Shown piece by piece: positions 7,452 through 15,195 of a DNA stretch of 26,055 bases. The stretch spans positions 1-26,055 of the forward strand of contig JBAJNL010000019.1 in the NCBI GenBank assembly GCA_036881885.1. Reading direction: 5' to 3'. Position numbers and translations under genes: made by a program. The DNA is from JBAJNL01 sp036881885. GTDB lineage: Bacteria; Pseudomonadota; Alphaproteobacteria; Holosporales; Hepatobacteraceae. The notes under the pieces are model-generated. The model was not told where the DNA came from, searched no databases, and was given only the letters and a program-made list of their open reading frames with translations. The stretch's first letter is position 1. Every line of letters begins with the position of its first letter.

Positions 7452-9248
7452 ATGGCCTTTCAAAAGATGCTTGTTGTAGGCCTGTTGTTGGTGGGTGTCC
7501 AAGGCACAGAACTGGCGGCCGCAAAAGAGGCTGCGTTCGCTGGCAGTACGATCCTGCGCTTTCAGCTAACCGATGGCTTTTGGGTGCCTCAAGAAAAAAA
7601 GCTCATCCTCAAAGGCGCTCTCTCTCTTGCAAAGGGGTGGCATGTTTATGGCAGGGGCACTTCGTGGGTTGAGCCTGCGCGCCTGAAATTTACTGATCCC
7701 ATCTCTGCGTCTCTCTCAGAAGAAGCCACAGAGCCTGCCATCAAAGTGCATTGGCCACAGCCTGTGTGGGGTGAAAAATCGGGCATGCGTGTGCCGTTTT
7801 ATACGAAAGAGGTGCCCTTAACGCTAGAGATCAATCCCAAGCTGGTGACCGATGGATTAGTGATCAAAGGTGCGCTTGAGGCTGCGGCGTGTTCAGAGGT
7901 TGAATGCAGGCTGGTGTCTTTGCCGTTTGCTTACCGTGTGCGTTCGACAGAAAGGGGCGTTGATATTCAGTCATGTGATGCGGTGGGTGGGTGCGCACTG
8001 TCTTTATGGATTTTGCTGTTCGCCTTTTTGGGAGGCGTTATGCTGAACTTTATGCCTTGCGTGTTGCCCGTTTTGGGCGTCAAACTTCTGGTTTTTACCA
8101 AAAAAGCGTGTCCGCGTGGTTTTTTTCCCGTTATCGAGCTGTGGATGACCGTTCTTGGTATTTTTACAGCTTTTATGCTGTTGGCGTTGGGGGCCATTAT
8201 TTTAAAGCTCTTGGGTGCATCGGTAGGTTGGGGGCTGCATTTTCAAAATCCCTATTTTTTAAGCAGCATGGTGGTGCTGGTGACGCTTTTTACCGCCAAT
8301 GTGTGGGAGCTTTTTGATATTGCCTTGCCCCACATTGTGCAAACGTCGACCTCATCGCTTGTGATGCGCTCGCGTGCTTTTTTCACAGGCGTGCTATCGG
8401 TCTTGCTTGCAACACCTTGCACTGCGCCGTTTGTGGGAACAGCGGTTGGGTTTGCGTTGTCGCAAGATGCCTTTCACATCTTCCTTGTGTTTGCGTGCCT
8501 TGCAGCTGGTTTCTCTGCGCCTTACTGGTTGGCTGCCATGATTCCGTCGCACCACTTGCGCTTGCCAAAGCCTGGTGCGTGGCTTTTGTGGCTGCGGCGC
8601 GTTTTAAGTCTTTTGTTAGTGGGCACGTTGCTGTGGCTGACGTACCTTTTAACGGCACCTTTTGGATGGATCGCTTTTGCCTTGTTGCTGGGTGTGGCCA
8701 GTTTGGGCTGGTGTCTTTTGGTTGTGCGGCAGTACGGTCACGGCATTTTAAAAAAGAATCTTTTCAAAGCCAGCATGTTGCTGTGGATGCTGTGCTTAGG
8801 TGCAGCACCTTTGTGGCAGCCTTTGTTATTTCAAAAGCCTGCCGAAAGCTTGTCAGCACAGGCAGAGGATCTTTTCAAAGCTTTTGAGCCCGACAAAATT
8901 CCCGCCCTTGTGCAAGCGGGAAAAACGGTTTTTGTTGATATCACAGCAGTTTGGTGCCTGTTGTGCCAGTTTAATAAAACCATGGTGTTGGAAAACCGCT
9001 ATGTGAAGCAAAGTCTAAGCCACCCTTCTGTGGTGTGTATGCGAGGGGACTGGACGCGCGCGCAAGGCGAAAAGGCGTCCTCTGCTGCCGAGGCGAAAAT
9101 ACTGGCGTTTTTAAAGCGGTTTGGTAAGGCGGGGATTCCGTTTAATGTTGTTTTTGGGCCCAATGCAAAAGAGGGTCTTGTGCTGCCCGAAGTTTTAACC
9201 CAAAAAGCACTGGAAGAAGCCCTTTTAAAGGCGCAAGGAGATGCATGA
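7452..9248 (+). CDS. DsbD/ScsB-like thiol:disulfide interchange protein
   Basis: Inner-membrane protein that passes electrons from cytosolic thioredoxin to periplasmic disulfide substrates. Using ATG 7452 (598 residues), a signal peptide (KMLVVGLLLVGVQG) leads to a periplasmic domain with Cys147 and Cys152. A multi-spanning domain follows with the two paired cysteines in NFMPCVLPVLG (Cys203) and ATPCTAPFVGTA (Cys323). The C-terminal thioredoxin-like domain has WCLLC at 501-505. All three redox pairs are therefore present. NFMPCVLPVL and GWGLHFQNPYFL resemble the ScsB-like alphaproteobacterial branch more than E. coli DsbD. The frame opens further upstream (TTG 7338), and the true start is uncertain because no strong binding site precedes 7452. 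tssE follows one base after the stop. Confidence 0.88.
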   Translation: MAFQKMLVVGLLLVGVQGTELAAAKEAAFAGSTILRFQLTDGFWVPQEKKLILKGALSLAKGWHVYGRGTSWVEPARLKFTDPISASLSEEATEPAIKVHWPQPVWGEKSGMRVPFYTKEVPLTLEINPKLVTDGLVIKGALEAAACSEVECRLVSLPFAYRVRSTERGVDIQSCDAVGGCALSLWILLFAFLGGVMLNFMPCVLPVLGVKLLVFTKKACPRGFFPVIELWMTVLGIFTAFMLLALGAIILKLLGASVGWGLHFQNPYFLSSMVVLVTLFTANVWELFDIALPHIVQTSTSSLVMRSRAFFTGVLSVLLATPCTAPFVGTAVGFALSQDAFHIFLVFACLAAGFSAPYWLAAMIPSHHLRLPKPGAWLLWLRRVLSLLLVGTLLWLTYLLTAPFGWIAFALLLGVASLGWCLLVVRQYGHGILKKNLFKASMLLWMLCLGAAPLWQPLLFQKPAESLSAQAEDLFKAFEPDKIPALVQAGKTVFVDITAVWCLLCQFNKTMVLENRYVKQSLSHPSVVCMRGDWTRAQGEKASSAAEAKILAFLKRFGKAGIPFNVVFGPNAKEGLVLPEVLTQKALEEALLKAQGDA

Positions 9249-9249
9249 C

Positions 9250-9681
9250 GTGAGCGCAACACTTAAAAAAACAAAAAAACAATATCTGGCGCCCTTGTTT
9301 GATCGAATCGCAGAAGGGGCCACCACACGCCTGGATGAAGACGGCCTTAAAGAGTCAATCGCTAAAGAAGCCTCACGCATTTTAAACACGCGGCTTGCCT
9401 ATCCATTGGACGAAGATGATGCGATGCGTGACAGCACGTATCCTTATGCCTTTGGTCTGGATGATTTTTCTAAACAGGATCTTAGCAACCAGCCGATCAT
9501 GAAAGAAAAAATCTGTCACTTGCTGCGTCTTTACGAGCCGCGTCTTAAAAGCCCCGAGGTGACTTTTTTCGAGCACGACCAAAAAAAAGCCGCCATTGTG
9601 ATTGAAGTCAGTGGTTTCATGCAGCTGGGCGAACGGCGCGTTCACTTTACCTTTCCTGTGATCATGACACCCAGCGCATAA
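9250..9681 (+). CDS. tssE: type VI secretion baseplate protein TssE (gp25-like)
   Basis: A 143-residue gp25/lysozyme-like family protein; TssE is a wedge component of the T6SS baseplate that starts sheath assembly. Seen: LFDRIAEG at the N-terminus, ESIAKEASRILNTR (the typical 'LLNTR' helix end), then YPYAFGLDDFSKQDL, matching the 'YGlpDl' region, and LLRLYEPRLKSPEV, matching the family's 'fEPRL' strand. GTG 9250 is chosen because AAGGAG at 9235-9240 stands nine bases before it; the ATG at 9241 would have no spacing. It is translationally close to the DsbD-like gene. No other T6SS gene is in the window. A phage gp25 homologue is the main alternative, but no phage genes are near. Confidence 0.75.
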   Translation: MSATLKKTKKQYLAPLFDRIAEGATTRLDEDGLKESIAKEASRILNTRLAYPLDEDDAMRDSTYPYAFGLDDFSKQDLSNQPIMKEKICHLLRLYEPRLKSPEVTFFEHDQKKAAIVIEVSGFMQLGERRVHFTFPVIMTPSA

Positions 9682-9698
9682 ACGGCGCGTTGCTTAAA

Positions 9699-9883
9699 CT
9701 GTCATTGCAAGAAGACACTAATTTTCGGCGTGGCATGCACCTAAATTGTCATTGCGAAGAGAAACTTTTGTTTCGACGCGGCAGTCCAGTGTGCCTTAGC
9801 TGCTGAAGTATCTTGCAAGTGGATCGCCGCAGGCGCTGTGCGCCTTTGCGATGACGATGAGGGCTTTGTCCGTTCGCGATGAC
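9699..9883. repeat. dispersed palindromic repeats, four copies
   Basis: The gap between tssE and ftsQ is filled by a repeat family. Copies of form A (outer ends TGGATTGCC...CGCAATGAC, core GAAAC..GTTTC) lie at 9699-9740 (diverged) and 9743-9791, reading on the minus strand. Form B (AAGTGGATCGCCGC, core GGCGC..GCGCC, end GCGATGACG) lies at 9815-9856 on the plus strand. A core-deleted miniature (CGTTCGCGATGACG) is near 9866-9883. The inner arms are self-complementary, so each could fold as RNA. No ORF is supported here. Confidence 0.75.
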
Positions 9884-9902
9884 GACCAAAGTGACGTGGC
9901 AC

Positions 9903-10718
9903 CTAGCGTCGTGCAGCGGTTGGTGGGGTATGGTGCGTGACAAGAATGCGGTGCGGCAGTCTTAGGTCAACGTTTTTAAAGGTATGCTTGGCGTTTACCT
10001 TCTGTGCTTTAAAAACAACAAACCGCCTTAACGCCTGCGCAAAGTTGTCGCGCGGCAGTTGCAGGCGTAAAGCACTCTTTGCGGCGTCGTCATTTTTCAG
10101 ATAAAGGTCCCAACGGCCCGAGGGCATCAGGTGCGCCATATCAAGGTGCGCCATCAAAGAGGGGCAGTGCGCTTTAAGCGCCTTTAAGAAAGCAGGGCCT
10201 TTGTGTGGCGCGTTTTCACCCACAAGCAACACAAGGCCACTTTGGGCGCGAACAGGCACATCAATGATTTTGCCATCAGTGTCCAGCAGATAACGCTGGT
10301 TGTGATGCTGCCACAGTGCCGCAGGTGTGCGTTCGCGTACTTGCACCGTTACTTGCCAGGGCCATGCACGTTTTACAGAAGCCTGCGCAATCCATGGCAG
10401 TTGTATAAGCTTTTGTTGCACCGCCTGCACATTCACCAACCGCAGCGGCAGCCCCTTATAAAGGCCGGTTGCTTGCAGAATTGCTTGTGGCTTTGTTTTG
10501 ACAGTGCCTTTGATGGTGAGGTCTTTAATCACACACAAGTGATCAGCATAGGTCCACAGTTTTTGGTAAAGAGGCGGACCATAACGCACAGTGACAAAGG
10601 TGATGGTGGTCAGCATTAGCAGGGCAAGGCAAAACAGACCCCAGTTGCGGCCGTTGCGCCTTTTCTCGCGCGCATTATAGGCGCGCCTCTCTGGCTTTTT
10701 TAAGCGTGCACGTTTCAT
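9903..10718 (-). CDS. ftsQ: cell division protein FtsQ
   Basis: FtsQ links early and late divisome proteins in the periplasm. The 271-residue protein has a very basic cytoplasmic tail (about residues 1-26), one membrane helix (GLFCLALLMLTTITFVTVRYG), then a POTRA domain (VIKDLTIKGTVKTKPQAIL ... LVNVQAVQQKLIQLPWI). The signature QASVKRAWPWQVTVQVRERTPAALW follows, typical of FtsQ in alphaproteobacteria, and then the beta domain with RYLLDTDGKIID. Its first 44 bases lie inside the end of ddl. The only later ATG is in the membrane segment, so the overlap appears real. ddl-ftsQ is the normal dcw order; ftsA and ftsZ do not follow here. Confidence 0.9.
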   Translation of the reverse strand: MKRARLKKPERRAYNAREKRRNGRNWGLFCLALLMLTTITFVTVRYGPPLYQKLWTYADHLCVIKDLTIKGTVKTKPQAILQATGLYKGLPLRLVNVQAVQQKLIQLPWIAQASVKRAWPWQVTVQVRERTPAALWQHHNQRYLLDTDGKIIDVPVRAQSGLVLLVGENAPHKGPAFLKALKAHCPSLMAHLDMAHLMPSGRWDLYLKNDDAAKSALRLQLPRDNFAQALRRFVVFKAQKVNAKHTFKNVDLRLPHRILVTHHTPPTAARR

Positions 10719-11682
10719 AAGACAGGGCTTCGGCCACTAAGAAGGCAACAATATCTTCATAAGACCAACCATAAACCTTGGCGATGTCTGGCACAAGGGA
10801 TCCACTTGTCATGCCCGGTTGCGGATTGATCTCAAGAAAGAAGACCTGCTGTCCTTTGGGCGCGCTTGGGTCATAAATCAGGTCAGATCGCGTAACGCCA
10901 CGGCATCCAAGGGTGTTGTGCGCCAGTTCAGCATAAGTGTGCAGGGTGTCTGAAACCTCTTTGGGCAGATCAGGCGGCGGGATCAAGTGCTTTGTATACC
11001 CTTGCGTATATTTAGCTTCATACGAGAAAAACGTGCTGTCATATAAAAGCTCAACACAGCCCATGGCGGTGCCACCAAAGACGGCAACGTGAATTTCGCG
11101 TCCCTTAATATAATCTTCAACCAGCACCTGATCACCATAGTGCCAGGTTTGCAGCGCTGCCTTAAAGTCGGCCTCATCTTTAATAATTGAAACACCAACG
11201 CTTGACCCTTCATCAAGCGGTTTTAAAACATGGGGGTAATGGTCCCAAGGTGACGCTCGGTAATCGTTCAGTGACAACACCGCACCCCGCGGCACCAAAA
11301 CGCCGACACTTTCAACTAATTTGCGCGTCACAGGCTTATTCATCGCAAGGGCTGATGCTAAAACGCCCGAAAAGGTGTAGGGAATACCCGAAAGCTCAAG
11401 CGCGCCTTGCAGCAAGCCGTCTTCAACATCTTTGCCGTGCAAAATATTAAAAATAACGTCAGGCCCTTTGCCCTGAAAGCTGTTGGCGATGCCGCCCGCC
11501 AGATGCAAAAGGTTAGGCTTTGGATCAAACGTTTCAACATGGTGGCCCAGCTTTAAAAGCGCTTTTACAACGTTAATGCCGCTTTGAATCGAGACCTCGC
11601 GCTCGGCAGACCAGCCGCCCTTAAGCACCAAAACACGGCGTGCTGACAAAGCTTTTGGTTTTGTGATCATGGGTGTTTGCAT
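10675..11682 (-). CDS. ddl: D-alanine--D-alanine ligase
   Basis: ATP-dependent ligase that makes the D-Ala-D-Ala dipeptide for peptidoglycan in the cytoplasm. Landmarks in order: VLVLKGGWSAEREVSIQSG (N-terminal substrate loop), FNILHGKDVEDGLLQGALEL.. (family 'HGxxGEDG' region, here with KDVEDG), IPYTFSGVLASALAMNKPVTR, VLKPLDEGSSVGVSII (ATP-grasp lysine and flexible loop), and FFLEINPQPGMTSGSLVPDIA (metal-binding Glu/Asn). ATG 11682 is selected (335 residues); GTG 11718 and ATG 11667 are alternatives. It overlaps ftsQ by 44 bases downstream and is divergent from the gene on its upstream side. The fold is intact and probably functional. Confidence 0.94.
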   Translation of the reverse strand: MQTPMITKPKALSARRVLVLKGGWSAEREVSIQSGINVVKALLKLGHHVETFDPKPNLLHLAGGIANSFQGKGPDVIFNILHGKDVEDGLLQGALELSGIPYTFSGVLASALAMNKPVTRKLVESVGVLVPRGAVLSLNDYRASPWDHYPHVLKPLDEGSSVGVSIIKDEADFKAALQTWHYGDQVLVEDYIKGREIHVAVFGGTAMGCVELLYDSTFFSYEAKYTQGYTKHLIPPPDLPKEVSDTLHTYAELAHNTLGCRGVTRSDLIYDPSAPKGQQVFFLEINPQPGMTSGSLVPDIAKVYGWSYEDIVAFLVAEALSYETCTLKKAREARL

Positions 11683-11842
11683 GTTTGTTGCTGAACCTTC
11701 TTTGATACCGTAAAGCACTTCAAGGCGTGCCTCAAGACGTTATCGCAGAAAAACCCTAACAATGTCTCAGGTTAAACGCTTTGTGTTTCTTGAAAAAGGA
11801 TTGGCATCCTTTTTGCTTTTTAAAGGGCAACAGTTTTGTAAG

Positions 11843-12538
11843 ATGAGCGCCCTGATGATAAAAGCTAAAAAAATTGCTTCTTCCCTGCGTATGACTTGTT
11901 TGTTGTGTTGTGCTTTGGGGTCACTTAGTTTTCCGGTTCATGGCGCCAAGAGTTTAGATGATCGTACCAACCCTTATGTGTCAGACTCAGAGAAAAAGCT
12001 TAAAAAGCGCAATAAAGCGCAAAAACTTTGGGATAAAGGCAAACGAGGCGCTTCTAAGGTAAAGGGAAAAGTCACAAAAAGCGCAGATAAAAAGCGCCTT
12101 AAAGCCAAGCAAAAAGATATTGCCAAACTAGAGAGTCGTGCAAAATTTACTGCAGAAGATAAACAGCTTCTCGCGAAGGAACAGCTTACTGCAGACGATT
12201 TGAAAAAGCTTGACAATAAAGGGCTTTCTAGAAGCGAGGTTGTGATGTTGCATTCTAACAAGCATTCGGCTAAACGTTATGAGGCAGAAATGGCCGCATC
12301 CAAGACAAGAAAAGACCTCAAACAATTGAAACCGGAGGAAAGAGAGCTTAGAAGGCGGAGACAGAAACTGGAAGCACAAGAGGCGAAAGTTCAACAGCTG
12401 GGCGGTGATTTGCCGCTTGAAAGCACAAGCGCCAGCGGTGATCATCCTCCGTCGTATGGCAAAGCGACCGGATTGCCTGATTATGATGAGGCAAAGACGC
12501 TGGCTGACAAGGATGAAAAAAAAAAACCAGAGCAATGA
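11843..12538 (+). CDS. hypothetical secreted, highly charged helical protein
   Basis: Unrecognised. Starting at ATG 11843 (231 residues; a frame start also exists at 11762), a signal peptide (SLRMTCLLCCALGSLSFPVHG-AKS) is followed by a lysine/glutamate-rich helical body of about 150 residues (KKLKKRNKAQKLWDKGKR, ...LLAKEQLTADDLKKLDNK..., ELRRRRQKLEAQEAK), a probable coiled coil. It ends with a disordered tail containing PPSY and LPDYDEAKT. The frame closes just past an 11-base A run, and its TGA overlaps the ATG of the next ORF. Lysine-rich secreted proteins of this look occur in intracellular alphaproteobacteria, but function cannot be assigned. It may be the front part of a longer protein (see the poly-A entry). 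Confidence 0.65.
   Translation: MSALMIKAKKIASSLRMTCLLCCALGSLSFPVHGAKSLDDRTNPYVSDSEKKLKKRNKAQKLWDKGKRGASKVKGKVTKSADKKRLKAKQKDIAKLESRAKFTAEDKQLLAKEQLTADDLKKLDNKGLSRSEVVMLHSNKHSAKRYEAEMAASKTRKDLKQLKPEERELRRRRQKLEAQEAKVQQLGGDLPLESTSASGDHPPSYGKATGLPDYDEAKTLADKDEKKKPEQ
12516..12526 (+). other. 11-base poly-A tract at the junction of two ORFs
   Basis: Eleven consecutive A residues lie 10 bases before the stop of the upstream ORF. Slippage by -1, or one extra A in the transcript or genome, changes KKK-PEQ-stop into KKK-TRA-M and runs straight into the downstream serine-rich ORF. The fused product would be about 397 residues with one signal peptide. Homopolymer slippage at A runs of about this length is known from AT-rich bacteria. 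Confidence 0.6.
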
Positions 12539-13035
12539 GCAGTAGCGCCGATGGAGCACAGGCTGACCCAAAGGTAGACAGTGACAAGGCGCCGGCGGGC
12601 AAAAGCCCAGCTGCCTCGGGTGTTGTGAAGCCAGTTTCTTCGCACGCGCAGCCAGCTTCGTCCTCCCATTATTCTGGCAGTAATCCTGTTGCCGTTGTAA
12701 AACCGACAACGCACTCTGGGTCCCACAGCATTGGTGTAGGTTCTAGCACATCTCACACAAGTCGTTCAAAAACGTCTCGGGAGCTGTTAAGTGGTGGTGA
12801 GTCAGGTAATGAGTCTGATTATGACTCGAGGTCGTCAGGCGTTTCTTCAAAAAGTGATCCGAAAGCAAAACTGTCTAGGGCGCAAAGAGATGCACAAAGA
12901 GAGGAAAGCAGACAAAGAGCATTAGACGACGCGGGGCGTGTAACGGGGGCTGAAAGACAAGGCAGCGGGGTGCAAACCGACATCAGCATTGATCCAAATC
13001 AAGAGTCTGAAATTGATTTTACAAAACAGTCATGA
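12535..13035 (+). CDS. hypothetical serine-rich disordered protein
   Basis: Unrecognised, 166 residues, overlapping the upstream stop by four bases (ATGA). Composition is dominated by serine, with many lysine, alanine, aspartate and glycine residues: SPAASGVVKPVSSHAQPASSS, then ESDYDSRSSGVSSKSDPK, and a basic helical piece KLSRAQRDAQREESRQRALDD. It has no signal peptide, membrane segment or known motif and is predicted to be disordered by eye. No independent ribosome binding site is visible, so it is either translated by coupling or is the C-terminal half of the secreted protein encoded just upstream, reached by frameshifting in the A tract. Its composition continues that of the upstream tail, which favours a common origin. 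Confidence 0.6.
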   Translation: MSSSADGAQADPKVDSDKAPAGKSPAASGVVKPVSSHAQPASSSHYSGSNPVAVVKPTTHSGSHSIGVGSSTSHTSRSKTSRELLSGGESGNESDYDSRSSGVSSKSDPKAKLSRAQRDAQREESRQRALDDAGRVTGAERQGSGVQTDISIDPNQESEIDFTKQS

Positions 13036-13115
13036 TTGACGCGGGGTTTAAGCGTTTTGAGTCAGAGGCTGTTGCGCTCAAAACACGCCAAACAAAACGC
13101 AGAGCCTTTGATGCC

Positions 13116-14102
13116 CTAAGCAATCAGGGCGCCAAGACGTTGGTGCGCGCACAAAGATGACGGCGTGCCGTTGGCAAAAGATAGGTTGTTTAATGCTTTG
13201 CCCAAGTGATGGGTGGCGCTGCCTCGGTTAAGGGCCCGTGGAATGCCCGGCCCATCACGCCAGCCTGCCAGTGTGATAAGGCAAAAGGTGGCTGGCAAAT
13301 CTTGCAGGCAGCACGCGTTGGCCGTCTTTTTAAAAGCGCGCACATTCACATAAGTTTTGCGATAGTGCGCTTCGGCTTTTTGCCAAAAATCTTTTTGTCC
13401 CACAGGTTGGTGGGCCTGCATCAATGCATTGCCTTCGCCTGTTTCTTGAAGATGCCTGCAAAGGCTTTTGATGCTTTGATAGCAAAATGTCAGCGTGTCG
13501 TGATCGGCTACAGGCAGGTGAAACGGCAGCTGATAAAGCAGACTGGCCGCATCTTGCAGGCGCATCATCGGTATAATGCGTTGTGTGATGTGGCCGCTGT
13601 GCGCAAAGTCAAGCTCGCCCAGCACATGACGCAGCTCAATCAGTGTGTTGCCTCCCCAGAAGCTTGTGATAAAAAGCCCCCCTGGTTTCAGAGCGTGATG
13701 AATAGCGCTTAAATAGGCAGTGGGTTGGTTAGACCAGTGTAAATCAAGGGGGCTTACAATCAGATCAAACGCTTTTTCACCAAAAAAAGGCGCATCGGAC
13801 AGCGCGGCCTCACATCGCGCAATCTGCTGCGCTGCTGCAAGGTTTTCATCATAAAAGCGTTGAATGGTTAGCTGAGGCCTTTGTGTTTTTAAAAAGGAAG
13901 CCAGCCCTGGCGTTTGATAGGGTGATAAATCAAGCGCGTTGTGAAACGGCACTTTTAAAAGATCAAGGCGTGTGCACAGTCTTTGAGCGATGAGGCGAAA
14001 GACATCGCTTTTAAAGGTGGGTTTGACATCAAAACGCCTTTTTGCAAGAAGTGCGGTGTTAAAAAGGTCAGTGGCCTGCTGCCCAACGTATGCTTTTTTC
14101 AT
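13116..14102 (-). CDS. BioC/NDUFAF5-like SAM-dependent methyltransferase family protein
   Basis: A 328-residue class I methyltransferase-fold protein of the BioC/NDUFAF5 group. The diagnostic segment FDLIVSPLDLHWSN (about residues 112-125), then IHHALKPGGLFITSFWGGNT (134-153) and LIELRHVLGELD, matches the mitochondrial complex I assembly factor NDUFAF5 and its alphaproteobacterial relatives closely. The usual glycine-rich SAM loop is changed: after strand 1 the sequence is ALDLSPYQTPGL instead of the common LDLGCGxG. Cofactor use may therefore be altered. The C-terminal 50 residues (PRALNRGSATHHLGKAL) are not recognised. A role in respiratory complex I assembly or biotin synthesis is inference from family. 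Confidence 0.78.
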   Translation of the reverse strand: MKKAYVGQQATDLFNTALLAKRRFDVKPTFKSDVFRLIAQRLCTRLDLLKVPFHNALDLSPYQTPGLASFLKTQRPQLTIQRFYDENLAAAQQIARCEAALSDAPFFGEKAFDLIVSPLDLHWSNQPTAYLSAIHHALKPGGLFITSFWGGNTLIELRHVLGELDFAHSGHITQRIIPMMRLQDAASLLYQLPFHLPVADHDTLTFCYQSIKSLCRHLQETGEGNALMQAHQPVGQKDFWQKAEAHYRKTYVNVRAFKKTANACCLQDLPATFCLITLAGWRDGPGIPRALNRGSATHHLGKALNNLSFANGTPSSLCAHQRLGALIA

Positions 14103-14528
14103 AGAACAGTATGCTACCAGAATGTGTCTTCTCTCTTTGGCTTTTTGTATCCTAAGCGACAGATGTAAAAAAAGATTAAAAAATGACTTGATGGCTTCAA
14201 AAAACAGATAAAAAGGGCGGTGGTATAGATTTTTTTAAAAAATAGATCACCAAACTGCTCTTAATTCGTAAGGGCCGCAACGCATTTGGTCTTGACGTGG
14301 CATTCTCCCAAACTGTCATGACGAGGAAGAATTTATACCGACGTGGCAATCCAGTCATGACGATGTTCTGTGCTGATCTGTTTGTATTGATTGTTTTACA
14401 TTTTTTCAAATAATTAAGTGATATAAATGCCACACATTTTGTAAAACGTTGTTTTTTATTTATTTGTTTTGTTGTCATTTTTATTGGCAAGCGATAGCGT
14501 CTGTTCAAACGAAAAGGAGTTTTACTTT
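14103..14528. other. gene-free stretch with repeat and promoter region
   Basis: This stretch separates two divergent genes. At 14312-14364 is a diverged copy of repeat form A, read on the minus strand (TGGATTGCCACGTCGG...CTTCCTCGTCATGACA), with a partial copy at 14291-14310. From about 14380 the sequence turns AT-rich ahead of the beta-barrel gene. The short frames on either strand show no family resemblance and no supporting binding site. Confidence 0.6.
14387..14415 (+). promoter_or_regulatory. candidate sigma70-like promoter for the outer-membrane protein gene
   Basis: TTGATT at 14387-14392 and ATAATT at 14410-14415 are separated by 17 bases in an AT-rich stretch. The following gene has a strong AAGGAG. 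The -10 fit is imperfect, and an alternative TATAAA lies at about 14422. Confidence 0.3.
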
Positions 14529-15089
14529 ATGAAAACATTAAAAATTCTTGGCATTACAGGTTTGTGCCTTGCAAGCGCAGCTTCTGTTGCAAAAGCTGAC
14601 CCCGCACAGTTCACCGGCTTTCAAGTAGGTGGCTTGTTGGGTATGTCTCGCGCAAACTTTACAGTTGATCAGCTTGCAGCAGTGACCGATTCGTATTTAA
14701 CAGATAGTGGTTTCTCTCTGGGACTGTATCTTGGCTATGGTATGGTTTTTTCGGGCTTCTTTGTGGGTGTTGACGGTAACTACACAATGCCTTTTGTCGA
14801 AACAAAAGTCAACGGAAAGACGACAAAGTACAAAAGCAGTGCTGATTTAGCTTTGCGTTTTGGTATGGACCTTAATAAAGTAGCGCTTCCTTACCTGCGC
14901 TTGGGTTATGCGATGAACAAAATTGAAGATACCACCTTCTCTGGCTTTGCCTATGGTGTGGGTATTGATACAAAGCTTGCCCCTCAAATGGTTTTGGGCT
15001 TTGAGTTTATGCAAACCGCTGATTGCAAGAAGAATGGCGGCAAAGCAAACTTTAGCACCGCGCGCATTAAAGTTGCTTTCCACCTTTAA
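14529..15089 (+). CDS. small outer-membrane beta-barrel protein
   Basis: A 186-residue protein with a clear signal peptide (MKTLKILGITGLCLASAASVAKA, cleavage before DPAQF), followed by alternating polar/hydrophobic strands with aromatic girdles: FTGFQVGGLLGMSRANF, GFSLGLYLGYGMVFSGFFVGV, ALPYLRLGYAMNKI, FAYGVGIDTKLAPQMVLGFEFM and ARIKVAFHL. This is the eight-strand opacity/OmpA-like barrel pattern. AAGGAG at 14514-14519 is nine bases before the ATG, and a strong terminator follows, so it is a single-gene, probably well-expressed unit. The specific role (structural, adhesion or porin-like) cannot be read from the sequence. The last residue is Leu rather than the common Phe. Confidence 0.82.
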   Translation: MKTLKILGITGLCLASAASVAKADPAQFTGFQVGGLLGMSRANFTVDQLAAVTDSYLTDSGFSLGLYLGYGMVFSGFFVGVDGNYTMPFVETKVNGKTTKYKSSADLALRFGMDLNKVALPYLRLGYAMNKIEDTTFSGFAYGVGIDTKLAPQMVLGFEFMQTADCKKNGGKANFSTARIKVAFHL

Positions 15090-15128
15090 AAAGCCGTTTT
15101 TTGGGGTTTAAAACCCTGTAGAAACACA

Positions 15129-15161
15129 AAAGAGACCCAAATTGTTGGGTCTCTTTTTTTT
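15129..15161 (+). terminator. rho-independent terminator after the beta-barrel gene
   Basis: Perfect 12-base stem AAAGAGACCCAA / TTGGGTCTCTTT with the loop ATTG, running into a continuous T tract to 15161, 40 bases after the stop codon. Confidence 0.92.
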
Positions 15162-15195
15162 ATGCGTCATTTGTGCATTTATATCTTGCAAACGT

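Noticed and set aside
9699..9883. Repeat cluster considered as a CRISPR array.
   Set aside because: Units are few, differ in orientation and core sequence, and there are no regular spacers or cas genes.
13052..13088. Inverted repeat GCGTTTTGAG ... CTCAAAACACGC after the serine-rich ORF, considered as a terminator.
   Set aside because: The stem has a bulge, the loop is long and no T run follows.
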